Shown one piece after another: positions 7,740 to 15,311 of a stretch of DNA of 18,183 nt. Position numbers and translations under genes: made by a program. Position 1 is the first letter of the stretch. Every line of letters begins with the position of its first letter. A model generated the notes under the pieces. That model saw only the letters and a list, made by a program, of their open reading frames with translations. It was not told the DNA's origin and did not search any database. The DNA is from Citromicrobium sp. (lineage in GTDB: Bacteria; Pseudomonadota; Alphaproteobacteria; Sphingomonadales; Sphingomonadaceae), in assembly GCA_002712945.1 (NCBI GenBank), contig PAVA01000034.1, positions 1-18,183 of the forward strand, given 5' to 3'.

Positions 7740-8399
7740 TCAATCGATCGAAAGCTGGCCGCTCTTCACCGCTTCGTAAACCGCCTCGCCCCGGGAATGG
7801 ACGGCGAGCTTGCGGTAGATCGACTTGACGTGGTTGCCGACGGTGAGCGGCGAGATGCCCAACTCGCGCGCGGCCTCCTTATAGCTCTGTCCCTTGCCGA
7901 ACAGTTCCAGCAGTTCGACCTCGCGCGGGGTCAGCGGCCCTTCTTGCGCGTTCTGCGTGGAGGCGGAAAGCGGCCCCTTCCCCTTCAACCGTTCGAGGAG
8001 GTAGACAGCCGCAGACGGGCTGATCGGCGCGCCGCCGGCAAGCGTGGCCTCGATCCCGTCGAGGATGACCTGCGCGCTACTGTCTTTCAGCAGATAGCCA
8101 TCGGCGCCCGCGTCGATCGCCCTGACCACCGTTTCCCGGTCGCCGAAGCTGGTCACCATCAGCACGCGCGCGCGGCACTGTTGCTTGATGAAAGGGATGA
8201 GGTCGATCCCGCTGCCATCGGGAAGGCCGATGTCGAGCAGGCACAGATCCGGGTTCTTCCGGACGACCAGATCGCGCATCCGGGCGATGGTCGGCGCACT
8301 GCCGCACAGGTCGTAATCGGGACACGAGGTTACGATTTCGGTGAAATGCTCGCGGATCGAGGGATCGTCGTCGAGAATCGCGATGCGGTAAATATCCAT
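7740..8399 (-). CDS. NarL/FixJ-family response regulator
   Basis: The product has 219 residues, the normal length for the family. The N-terminal receiver domain (about 4-120) has the acidic cluster Asp9-11, the phospho-acceptor Asp56 in LCLLDIGLPDG, Thr83 and Lys105 (GYLLKD). A linker leads to a LuxR-type helix-turn-helix (about 155-215: LTPREVELLELFGKG ... ISPLTVGNHVKSIYRKL). It is therefore a phosphorylation-dependent DNA-binding regulator. The gene lies 76 bp downstream of the sensor kinase gene on the same strand, which makes that kinase its likely partner. The gap holds copy C of the shared element, so self-activation is plausible. NarL-type dimers bind short inverted repeats, and the CCAT-N4-ATGG core fits that mode. 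The binding itself is inferred. Confidence 0.93.
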   Translation of the reverse strand: MDIYRIAILDDDPSIREHFTEIVTSCPDYDLCGSAPTIARMRDLVVRKNPDLCLLDIGLPDGSGIDLIPFIKQQCRARVLMVTSFGDRETVVRAIDAGADGYLLKDSSAQVILDGIEATLAGGAPISPSAAVYLLERLKGKGPLSASTQNAQEGPLTPREVELLELFGKGQSYKEAARELGISPLTVGNHVKSIYRKLAVHSRGEAVYEAVKSGQLSID

Positions 8400-8449
8400 G
8401 CCGGTCCTGCTTCCCTGCCTGTCCTATCCCCGACCGCGCGCGGCCACCA

Positions 8450-8467
8450 ATGCCATGGGAATGGCTC
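8450..8467 (-). promoter_or_regulatory. Shared element, copy C (response regulator promoter)
   Basis: Plus-strand bases read ATGCCATGGGAATGGCTC. The core GCCAT-N4-ATGGC (8452-8465) is a perfect inverted repeat. It sits between the kinase stop and the regulator start, ending 50 nt before the regulator ATG. A TA-starting hexamer (TAGGAC, 8426-8421, minus strand) begins 30 nt after the first base of ATGGCAT. Confidence 0.55.
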
Positions 8468-8475
8468 TCGTCGCC

Positions 8476-10365
8476 TCAATCAAGCGGCTTCGGGCCTTCC
8501 GGTAACCCGATGCTGGCGATCGTCTCTCCATGCGAGCGCGCGATAGCGAATGTTCCGCCAATGGCCCCGGCACGCGCTTCCATATTCTCGAGCCCGCGCC
8601 CGCCATGCCGGGGGCCCTCGAAAGACGAACCATTGTCGGCCACCAGCAGTTGCGTGGGCCTCACGACGACATGAATCCTGTCGCCATCGCTGTGCTTGAG
8701 CGCATTGGCGATGGCTTCTTGCAGGATGCGGAACACCTGCAGGACCTGCCGGGGATCGAGTTCGGGCAGATCGCCCTGCGCCTCGTCGGTCCAGACGAAG
8801 CCGAAACCTGCTTCGGTGACCCGCGACTGCGCGCGCTCGCGGAACAGTGCGAGCGCGGAGGCAAGCGATTCCCCCACCGAATCCATCGAGTCGATCATCA
8901 GCCGCATTTCATCGATCACCATCTGGATATCCCGTGCGACGGTGTCCGCGTCGACCTTCCCGCGCCGCGCGGCGAGGAGCAGGCTCATCAGGTTCGATCC
9001 CATCCCGTCGTGCATGTCGCGCATGATCCGCCGCCGCTCTTCCTGCTGCGCTCGATCGCGCAGAAGCCCCTTTTCGCGGGTGTGCGCGCGCTCCAGCTCG
9101 GCCGTGCGGGCGACAAGCTGGGTCTCGAGCTCGGCATTGAGCTGTTCGCGGGAGCGGAAGAGCTCGAAATTGCGCGCGAAGAACCCGCCGACCAGCAGCA
9201 GCAGGATCAGCGGCTGGGTGGTCGACAGGTAAGGTCGCAAAAGCCCTTCAGTGACGATCGCATAAAGGTGGCAGATCATCAGCGATGCCAGCAGCACAAG
9301 GGCGGCGGCTTCCATCGTGCGCGGTTCGTCCGGGTGCGCGACGAAGTGCCAGGCGATCCGCAGGACGGTTGCCGCCGATAGCGCGAAACCTATCCATTCG
9401 ACGGCATCCTCGACCTTGCCGAACGCGGTCAGCCCGCCGTCCGCGAACAGCCAGTATGCGCTCCAGACAAGGCCGGCCCCGGACAGGCCCAGAACCGCCC
9501 GCCGATAGTATCGCACGCGCTCCTTCGACCACGCGTCTGCGAAGATCGCCCAGCTTGCGGCAAGGCCGAACATGATCGCGGCATAAACGAACTGCCGCGC
9601 CGCACCGTGGATGGGGAAGCCTGCCCATTCGAAGAACAATCCGAAGGATGCCCAGCCGACGGCTGCGAAAAACAGCCACAGCGGCACGTCCGGATCGCGC
9701 GCCCGGAGGGCTGCGAGCCCTGCGAACAGCGCGATCACCACGACCATGACGGTCGCGATCAAGGGCACCTGCGTCAGCGTGAAGGCCTTCCAGCCGAAGG
9801 CATCGGAGATCTCTCGATAATCGCCAAGGATCGAAGGCAGCAGCCCGACTTCGCGGCTCGAGGAGACGACATAGATGCTCTCGAGCCTGTTCTCGCCCAC
9901 TTTCAGGAGGCCGGGAGAGATCTGGACGATATCCTCGCGCAGGGCATGGTAGGTCGGGTTCGCCACGTCCATCCGGCCCGGTGCGTGGACCAGTGCACCA
10001 TTCACAAAGTGGCGGCTGTTGTCGCCCCCGCTGTTGTCGAGCAGGGCGAGACCTTCGGCAGGCACGTCTTCCAGCGAAAAGGTCGTCCGCGTCGCGTAAT
10101 ATCCGGGCGCGCGCCAATCGCGCGAGGGCGGCGTTTCGGTGAAGCGCGTAGCCGCCAGCCCCGCCGCATCGGGAGTGGCGGGTCGGCCCGTCGCGAAACT
10201 CTCCACCACAACGAAGTCGGGCCGTTCCACCGGGGGATCGATAAAGGCCGGGACATAGACGAGCCAGAAGGCCAGCTGGACGACGAGGACAGCGGCAACG
10301 AGTTTGCCGTGACGAGCCATCACCGCGCTGGACGGTTTCCAGCGTCCCGAAAATCGTGCCAGCAT
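8476..10365 (-). CDS. Membrane sensor histidine kinase with periplasmic jelly-roll-like domain
   Basis: The product has 629 residues. ATG 10365 follows GGGGAGGGG at close spacing; Met16 is an alternative start. After one membrane helix (about 21-41) comes a periplasmic domain (about 50-195). Its pattern, VNGALVHAPGR ... LLKVGENRLESI, resembles the galactose-binding-like fold of 7TMR-DISM sensors and glycosidase sugar-binding domains. About seven membrane helices follow (about 198-397), then a coiled coil (about 400-445), the HisKA_3 dimerisation domain with phospho-acceptor His452 (RDMHDGMGSN), and a HATPase domain with Asn554 (N box), DNG at 577-579 and GGRGLENM at 588-595. This is the NarX/DesK kinase class that pairs with NarL-type regulators, and one such gene follows at 8399. 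The ligand is unknown; a carbohydrate-like cue is speculation from the fold. Confidence 0.92.
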   Translation of the reverse strand: MLARFSGRWKPSSAVMARHGKLVAAVLVVQLAFWLVYVPAFIDPPVERPDFVVVESFATGRPATPDAAGLAATRFTETPPSRDWRAPGYYATRTTFSLEDVPAEGLALLDNSGGDNSRHFVNGALVHAPGRMDVANPTYHALREDIVQISPGLLKVGENRLESIYVVSSSREVGLLPSILGDYREISDAFGWKAFTLTQVPLIATVMVVVIALFAGLAALRARDPDVPLWLFFAAVGWASFGLFFEWAGFPIHGAARQFVYAAIMFGLAASWAIFADAWSKERVRYYRRAVLGLSGAGLVWSAYWLFADGGLTAFGKVEDAVEWIGFALSAATVLRIAWHFVAHPDEPRTMEAAALVLLASLMICHLYAIVTEGLLRPYLSTTQPLILLLLVGGFFARNFELFRSREQLNAELETQLVARTAELERAHTREKGLLRDRAQQEERRRIMRDMHDGMGSNLMSLLLAARRGKVDADTVARDIQMVIDEMRLMIDSMDSVGESLASALALFRERAQSRVTEAGFGFVWTDEAQGDLPELDPRQVLQVFRILQEAIANALKHSDGDRIHVVVRPTQLLVADNGSSFEGPRHGGRGLENMEARAGAIGGTFAIARSHGETIASIGLPEGPKPLD

Positions 10366-10413
10366 TGCCCCTCCCCGTTTCGGCGCATCCCGTGCCCCAT
10401 CGAGAATAGCTGG

Positions 10414-10448
10414 TTTATGGCACCGAAAATCAAATCGGATGCCATAAA
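10414..10448. promoter_or_regulatory. Inverted repeat upstream of the kinase gene
   Basis: Perfect 9-bp arms TTTATGGCA (10414-10422) and TGCCATAAA (10440-10448) are separated by 17 bp. The right arm overlaps copy D of the shared element. The left arm plus its next bases (ATGGCACCG) also matches the flank of copy A on the opposite strand. It could be a second operator half-site, so that the kinase promoter binds more than one regulator dimer. Confidence 0.5.
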
Positions 10449-10456
10449 CATGGTGG
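10439..10456 (-). promoter_or_regulatory. Shared element, copy D (kinase promoter)
   Basis: Plus-strand bases read ATGCCATAAACATGGTGG. It differs from copy B only in the spacer (AAA for GGG) and the last base. The perfect core CCAT-N4-ATGG is at 10442-10453. It ends 73 nt before the kinase ATG. TA-starting hexamers begin 28 nt (TAAACC) and 38 nt (TATTCT) after the first base of ATGGCAT. The rest of the 238-bp gap to the tRNA shows nothing else that I can support. Confidence 0.6.
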
Positions 10457-10603
10457 CCGCTTGCAATCGGCGTGACGCGGGCCTTTCACCCGAGGCGGTT
10501 GGTGCGGGAATGGAGGGCGCGGAACGCGGGCAATGCCGGGACGACAGCGACTTCGCGTGCGTGCTCCGCAAAGTCGGCAGCGAAATCTGTAAGGCGGAAA
10601 ATG

Positions 10604-10677
10604 TGGAGCGGGTGAAGGGAATCGAACCCTCGTCGTCAGCTTGGGAAGCTGCTGCTCTACCATTGAGCTACACCCGC
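10604..10677 (-). tRNA. tRNA-Gly (anticodon CCC)
   Basis: The 74-nt gene folds as a standard cloverleaf. The acceptor arm GCGGGTG pairs with CACCCGC, the D arm is GCTC-AATGGTA-GAGC, the anticodon loop is TTCCCAA (plus strand 10641-10647, anticodon 10643-10645), and the T arm is AGGGTTCGATTCCCT. The terminal CCA is encoded (10606-10604). The anticodon stem has a G/A pair at its top. The CCC anticodon reads the GGG glycine codon. Confidence 0.96.
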
Positions 10678-10692
10678 TTAAGCGCGCGGCGC

Positions 10693-10721
10693 CGATTGCA
10701 CCCTGGCGCATCCATGGTCAA
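10693..10721 (-). promoter_or_regulatory. Possible tRNA-Gly promoter
   Basis: On the minus strand, TTGACC (10721-10716) resembles a -35 box and is followed after 17 bp by CAATCG (10698-10693), a weak -10. The -10 ends 15 nt before the mature tRNA 5' end. The -35 is convincing, the -10 is not. Confidence 0.4.
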
Positions 10722-10789
10722 GAACGGTTTAACGTGCCACACCCCTCGACACGAGCACCCGAACGCCCGCGCGGAGATTTCCCCACATC

Positions 10790-12016
10790 ATGATCCACAG
10801 CGACACCATCATCTTCGGCATTCTGGCCGCGATCCTCGGCATCCTGTTCTTCCTGCGCCAGCGCGGGGGCGTGTGGGACAAGGTCTTCACCTTCGTCCCC
10901 ATCATCCTGCTCGCCTACCTGGTCCCCTCGCTGCTGGTCAGCTTCGGCGTGATCGACGCCAGCGAATCGCAGCTCTGGACGATCGCGAAGGACTATTTCC
11001 TCACCGCCGCGCTGGTGCTGCTGACGCTCAGCATCGATCTTCGGGGCATCCTCGGCCTCGGCCCCAAGGCGCTCATCATGTTCTTTACCGCCACGATCGG
11101 CATCGTCATCGGCGGGCCGATCGCGCTGTGGATCGTCGCGCAGTTCGAGCCTTCGATCATCGCGGGCGAAGGGCCCGAGGCGGCGTGGCGCGGCTTCGCG
11201 ACGCTTGCCGGGAGCTGGATCGGCGGCGGCGCGAACCAGACCGCGATGCTGGAAGTCTACGGCTACGAGATCGAGCAATATGGCGCGATGGTCGCGGTCG
11301 ATATCGTGGTCGCGAACATCTGGATGGCGTTCCTGCTCTACGGCGCCGGGATGCACGAGCGGATCGACCGCTGGCTGGGCGCGGATGCCAGCGCGATCAC
11401 CCGCCTGCGCGATTCGATGGCCAACTACAGCGCGCAGGTTGAGAAAGTGCCGAGCGCGAACGAGCTGATCGTGCTTGCAGGCTTCACCTTCGGCGCGGTC
11501 GCCTTCGCGCACTGGAGCGCGGGCTGGCTGTCTTACTACTTCACGGGCGCACTCGGAGCGGAAGCCGTGCTGGCGAGCGAGTTCTTCTGGGTCGTCGTGA
11601 TGGCGACGACGCTGGGCCTTGGCGCAAGCTTCACCAAGGCGCGCGAGCTCGAAGGGCTTGGCGCGTCGAAGATCGGCACGGTCTTCATCTTCCTGCTGGT
11701 CGCGGTGATCGGCACCAAGATGGACATCTTCCAGCTGGGCGATGCTCCGCTGTTCATGGCGGTCGGCCTGATCTGGATGGCGATCCATTCGACCCTGCTG
11801 CTGGTGACCGCCAAGATCGTGCGCGCGCCTTTCTTCTTCGTCGCCGTGGGGAGCAAGGCGAACGTGGGCGGAGCGGCCAGCGCGCCGGTGGTGGCAGGCG
11901 CGTTCCACCCCGCCCTCGCGCCCGTGGGCGTGCTGCTGGCGGTGCTCGGCTACGCACTGGGCACCTATGGCGCGATCCTGTGTGCAGAGATGATGCGCGC
12001 GGTCAGCGGGGGGTAG
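10790..12016 (+). CDS. DUF819 family multi-spanning membrane protein
   Basis: The product has 408 residues with about ten to twelve hydrophobic helices, the usual form of DUF819 (YjcL-like) proteins. Two Gly-rich conserved stretches look like re-entrant or pore segments: GSWIGGGANQTAM (about 141-153) and VGSKANVGGAAS (about 353-364). They sit in symmetric halves, as in transporters built from inverted repeats. ATG 10790 follows GGAG at 13 bases. The substrate is unknown, and transport is an inference from topology. It stands alone between the divergent tRNA gene and the catabolic block on the same strand, from which a 99-bp gap separates it. Whether it carries a substrate for that block cannot be told. 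Confidence 0.85.
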   Translation: MIHSDTIIFGILAAILGILFFLRQRGGVWDKVFTFVPIILLAYLVPSLLVSFGVIDASESQLWTIAKDYFLTAALVLLTLSIDLRGILGLGPKALIMFFTATIGIVIGGPIALWIVAQFEPSIIAGEGPEAAWRGFATLAGSWIGGGANQTAMLEVYGYEIEQYGAMVAVDIVVANIWMAFLLYGAGMHERIDRWLGADASAITRLRDSMANYSAQVEKVPSANELIVLAGFTFGAVAFAHWSAGWLSYYFTGALGAEAVLASEFFWVVVMATTLGLGASFTKARELEGLGASKIGTVFIFLLVAVIGTKMDIFQLGDAPLFMAVGLIWMAIHSTLLLVTAKIVRAPFFFVAVGSKANVGGAASAPVVAGAFHPALAPVGVLLAVLGYALGTYGAILCAEMMRAVSGG

Positions 12017-12065
12017 CCGCCGCGCAGGGAACGCTCGGGCGTGCGGTCGCTTGATTTATCAGGCA

Positions 12066-12086
12066 CCACGGCGCTAGCGCGCGTGG
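12066..12086. promoter_or_regulatory. Near-palindrome upstream of mmsA
   Basis: The perfect 10-bp palindrome GCGCTAGCGC (12071-12080) is flanked by CCACG and CGTGG arms, with one extra base on the right. It ends 29 nt before the mmsA start codon. It could be an operator for the valine-degradation genes or a terminator-like hairpin for the preceding gene. Only the symmetry is seen. Confidence 0.4.
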
Positions 12087-12115
12087 CACAAGGATAACCC
12101 CACGGAGAGCCCCCC

Positions 12116-13621
12116 ATGCGCCAGATCGACCATCACCTCGCCACCGGCGTCGCCGCCGGCGAAACCACCCGCACGCACAAGGTGTGGAACCCCTCTACCG
12201 GGGAGGTGCAGGCGGAAGTCGCGCTGGGCGATGCCGCGCTGCTCGAACGGGCGGTGGCCAAGGCGAAGGAAGTCCAACCCGAATGGGCGGCGACCAATCC
12301 GCAGCGCCGCGCCCGCGTGATGTTCAGGTTCAAGGAACTGGTCGAGGCAAACAAGCAGGAGCTGGCCGAACTTCTCTCCAGCGAGCACGGCAAGGTCGTC
12401 GACGATGCGCATGGCGACGTGCAGCGCGGGCTGGAAGTGATCGAATATGCCTGCAGCATCCCGCAGGCGCTCAAGGGCGAGTACACGCAGGGCGCTGGCC
12501 CGGGGATCGACGTCTATTCGATGCGCCAGCCGCTCGGTATCGGGGCGGGCATCACGCCGTTCAACTTCCCCGCGATGATCCCGATGTGGATGTTCGGCAT
12601 GGCGATCGCGGCGGGCAACGCCTTCATCCTCAAGCCCTCCGAGCGCGACCCGAGCGTGCCCGTGCGCCTCGCCGAATTGTTCGTGGAAGCGGGCGCGCCC
12701 GAGGGGCTGCTGCAGGTAGTCCATGGCGACAAGGAAATGGTCGACGCTATTCTGGACCATGACGACATCGCTGCCATCAGCTTCGTCGGGTCGTCCGACA
12801 TCGCGCAGTATATCTATTCGCGCGGCACGGCGAACGGGAAGCGCGTGCAGGCCTTCGGCGGCGCGAAGAACCACGGCATCGTGATGCCCGACGCCGATCT
12901 CGACCAGGTGGTGAACGACCTCGCAGGCGCGGCCTTCGGCTCCGCGGGCGAGCGTTGCATGGCGCTGCCCGTGGTGGTCCCGGTGGGCGAGGATACCGCG
13001 AATGCCTTGCGCGAAAAACTGATCCCCGCGATCAACGCCCTGCGCGTCGGCGTCTCCAACGATCCCGAAGCGCATTACGGACCCGTGGTCACGCCCGAGC
13101 ACAAGCAACGCATCGAACAGTGGATCGACACGGCCGAGAAGGAAGGCGCCGAGGTCGTGATCGACGGGCGCGGATTCACGCTGCAGGGGCACGAAGACGG
13201 CTTCTTCGTCGGCCCGACCCTGCTCGACAACGTCACCCCCGACATGGAAAGCTACAAGGAAGAGATCTTCGGCCCCGTGCTCCAGATCGTCCGCGCGAAG
13301 GATTTCGAGGAAGCCGTGCGCCTGCCGAGCGAGCACCAGTACGGCAACGGCGTCGCCATCTTCACCCGCAACGGCCACGCCGCGCGCGAGTTCGCGCACC
13401 GAGTGAACGTGGGCATGGTCGGCATCAACGTGCCGATCCCCGTGCCGGTCAGCTACCACAGCTTCGGCGGCTGGAAGCGTTCGGGCTTCGGCGACATCGA
13501 CCAGTATGGCCAGGAAGGCCTCCGCTTCTGGACCAAGAGCAAGAAGGTCACCCAGCGCTGGCCCGACGGAACCGCCGACGCCGACAACAAGGACGCCTTC
13601 ATCATCCCGACGATGGGGTAA
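12116..13621 (+). CDS. mmsA: Methylmalonate-semialdehyde dehydrogenase (CoA-acylating)
   Basis: The product has 501 residues, typical length. It converts methylmalonate semialdehyde (and malonate semialdehyde) with CoA and NAD+ to propionyl-CoA (acetyl-CoA), the last step of valine degradation, in the cytoplasm. The aldehyde dehydrogenase fold is clear. The N-terminal half has the NAD-site segment ITPFNFPAMIPMWMF and ILKPSERDPSVP. The catalytic Cys281 sits in GSAGERCMALPV, where mmsA enzymes have Cys-Met instead of the Glu-general-base arrangement of other aldehyde dehydrogenases. The C-terminal half has EEIFGPVLQIVR and the PVPVSYHSFGGWKRS motif. ATG 12116 follows GGAG at 10 bases. It probably leads an operon with the lipoprotein and deacetylase genes, whose starts follow within 5 and 10 bases. 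Two further valine-pathway enzymes lie 2.3 kb downstream. Confidence 0.95.
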   Translation: MRQIDHHLATGVAAGETTRTHKVWNPSTGEVQAEVALGDAALLERAVAKAKEVQPEWAATNPQRRARVMFRFKELVEANKQELAELLSSEHGKVVDDAHGDVQRGLEVIEYACSIPQALKGEYTQGAGPGIDVYSMRQPLGIGAGITPFNFPAMIPMWMFGMAIAAGNAFILKPSERDPSVPVRLAELFVEAGAPEGLLQVVHGDKEMVDAILDHDDIAAISFVGSSDIAQYIYSRGTANGKRVQAFGGAKNHGIVMPDADLDQVVNDLAGAAFGSAGERCMALPVVVPVGEDTANALREKLIPAINALRVGVSNDPEAHYGPVVTPEHKQRIEQWIDTAEKEGAEVVIDGRGFTLQGHEDGFFVGPTLLDNVTPDMESYKEEIFGPVLQIVRAKDFEEAVRLPSEHQYGNGVAIFTRNGHAAREFAHRVNVGMVGINVPIPVPVSYHSFGGWKRSGFGDIDQYGQEGLRFWTKSKKVTQRWPDGTADADNKDAFIIPTMG

Positions 13622-13626
13622 GAGGC

Positions 13627-14193
13627 ATGCGCAACTCCACCCTGCTACTCGCCTCGCTGGTTGTTCTCGCCGCCTGCAGTGCCGACGGCGGCGAGACCGA
13701 AGCGGAGGCGGACGACACCGCGACCGGCACCGAAACGCCCATCCCGGTCGAACCCGACGGCGGGATCGGCGATGGGGCCGGTCCGCCCGAGGATGTCCCG
13801 CCCGCGGAAGACGCCGACGAAGATGGGGATCGGGTGGAAGAGCCCAGCGCCTTTGCGCAGACCTTCCCTGTCGCCATTCGCGGCAAGTGGCGCGCGACCG
13901 AAGGCGATGCGGTCACGCCCGAGGAATGCGACGGCTACGAGCAGGAGAACATGGGCAAGGTGCTCACGGTGCGCGAGGACCGCTTCTCCTACTTCGAAAC
14001 GGGTGGCCGCTTCATTTCGGTGAGCGATCGCGAACCGGGCCGCATCCGCGCGCTGTTCGACACGACCTATGCGGACGAGGAAACCCGCGACGAGCTCGAA
14101 TTCCGGGTCGATCCGGTCGCGAAGACGCTGACCGTCCGCAATTTCGACACGGGTGAACGCTCTGCCACTACCTACCGCAGGTGCCCCCGATAA
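13627..14193 (+). CDS. Acidic lipoprotein with conserved G-K-W domain (paralogue 1)
   Basis: The product has 188 residues. ATG 13627 lies five bases after the mmsA stop and gives a lipoprotein signal with lipobox LAAC (Cys about residue 17). A long Asp/Glu/Pro-rich disordered linker (about 18-75) leads to a small beta-rich domain (about 80-188) with pattern FPVAIRGKW ... EEC ... VLTVREDRFSYFETGGR ... YRRC. Its two Cys could pair. The lipoprotein at 15312 has the same architecture and clear domain similarity, so the two are paralogues. The family is unknown to me. Tight spacing with mmsA and with the deacetylase 10 bases downstream argues for co-transcription. It most likely sits on the periplasmic face of a membrane. 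Confidence 0.85.
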   Translation: MRNSTLLLASLVVLAACSADGGETEAEADDTATGTETPIPVEPDGGIGDGAGPPEDVPPAEDADEDGDRVEEPSAFAQTFPVAIRGKWRATEGDAVTPEECDGYEQENMGKVLTVREDRFSYFETGGRFISVSDREPGRIRALFDTTYADEETRDELEFRVDPVAKTLTVRNFDTGERSATTYRRCPR

Positions 14194-14203
14194 GAAGACG
14201 GCC

Positions 14204-15163
14204 ATGCGCTGGCTCTTCATTTTGTTCTTCGGCATGCTCGCGGCCTGCGCCCATGCCGAAGATACCCCCGCCCCGCCCCAGGCCGAAAAGCGCATCGCGC
14301 TCAGCTTCGACGATGCACCTCGAGCGACGGGCCCCTTCCTGAGCGAAGACGAGCGCACCCGCCTGCTGATCGAAAACCTGGCCGAGGCCGGCGTCGATCA
14401 GGCGGCTTTCTTCGTCAATCCGGGCAGTATCGACAGCCCCGAAGACGAGGCGCGGATCGCCGCCTATGTCGATGCGGGCCACGTCATCGCGAACCACAGC
14501 GCCACCCACCCGCGCCTGTCGCAAACCGCGCTCGACGCCTATCTCGCCGACATCGATGCCGCCGAAAACTGGCTGCGCGGACGAAAGGGCCATCGCCCGT
14601 GGTTCCGCTATCCCTATCTGGACGAGGGACAGCAGGACAAGGCGAAGCGCGATGCGGTGCGGGCAGCGCTGGCGGAGCGCGGGCTGGCCAACGGCTACGC
14701 CACCATCGACGCGAGCGACTGGTTTTACGAAAGCGCGGCAAAGAGGGCGATTGCCGAAGGACGCACGCCCGATCGCGAGGCGCTGCGCGATCTCTACGTC
14801 GAAGCGCATGTCGAGGCGGCCGAATTTTACGACGCGCTGGCCCGCGAAGCGACCGGGCGCTCGCCCGTCCATGTGATCCTGCTGCACGAGACGGATATTG
14901 CCGCGCTGTGGATCGGCGATCTGGTCGCGGCACTGCGCGAAAAGGGTTGGACCATCGTGACCGCCGACGAAGCTTTTGCCGATCCTTTTGCGGAATATGC
15001 GAAAACCTACGATACCTATTCAGCGCAAGGGGCGCTGACCGAAATGGTCGCCTGGGAAGCCGGTCTGCCTGCCCCGCGCTGGTATCGCGGCAATAATACG
15101 GAGCTGGCGCAGGAATGGTTCGACAGCCGCGTGCTGGGGCATTCCCCCGAACCGAAGGACTGA
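14204..15163 (+). CDS. NodB-type polysaccharide deacetylase, lipid-anchored or exported
   Basis: The product has 319 residues. ATG 14204 begins a signal peptide with lipobox-like LAAC at Cys15, so a membrane-anchored periplasmic enzyme is likely; the frame is open upstream but overlaps the preceding gene. Carbohydrate esterase family 4 motifs are present: SFDDAP (Asp36 base, Asp37 metal), the zinc HxxxH pair as NHSATHP (His98, His102), FRYPY (134-138, where most members have RPPYG), and a late LLHETD motif for the second catalytic His. It should remove acetyl groups from an N-acetyl-sugar polymer, but the substrate is not evident. RYPY and the long 180-250 insertion mark a divergent subgroup. 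It follows the lipoprotein by 10 bases and looks like the end of an mmsA-led operon. Confidence 0.87.
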   Translation: MRWLFILFFGMLAACAHAEDTPAPPQAEKRIALSFDDAPRATGPFLSEDERTRLLIENLAEAGVDQAAFFVNPGSIDSPEDEARIAAYVDAGHVIANHSATHPRLSQTALDAYLADIDAAENWLRGRKGHRPWFRYPYLDEGQQDKAKRDAVRAALAERGLANGYATIDASDWFYESAAKRAIAEGRTPDREALRDLYVEAHVEAAEFYDALAREATGRSPVHVILLHETDIAALWIGDLVAALREKGWTIVTADEAFADPFAEYAKTYDTYSAQGALTEMVAWEAGLPAPRWYRGNNTELAQEWFDSRVLGHSPEPKD

Positions 15164-15165
15164 CC

Positions 15166-15241
15166 TTTCGCGCCCACCCCCGCTCTTCCTGCGGGCTCTC
15201 CGGGTTCAGGGCCCCGTAGCGGGCGCAAGCCTCTCGCGAAA
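15166..15241 (+). terminator. Multi-stem structured gap after the deacetylase gene
   Basis: Outer arms TTTCGCG (15166-15172) and CGCGAAA (15235-15241) enclose a smaller stem CCCGC/GCGGG (15179-15183 with 15191-15195) and an alternative pairing GCGCCC/GGGCGC (15170-15175 with 15221-15226). It begins 3 bases after the stop codon. It probably ends the operon, but the competing pairings leave a structured regulatory RNA possible. Confidence 0.45.
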
Positions 15242-15311
15242 TCGTGCCAACTCGGCTACAAGGAAGGGGGCGGATCGTTGTAGACGGACGAAGAATGGGG
15301 GAGTGCGGCTC

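Noticed and set aside
10604..10677. The tRNA-Gly gene considered as an integration site for a mobile element
   Set aside because: No integrase gene, no direct repeat of the tRNA 3' end within the window, and flanking genes have ordinary composition.
9607..11442. A 611-codon plus-strand frame spanning kinase, tRNA and DUF819 genes
   Set aside because: It runs through a tRNA gene and out of frame through two well-supported genes; it cannot be a real protein.
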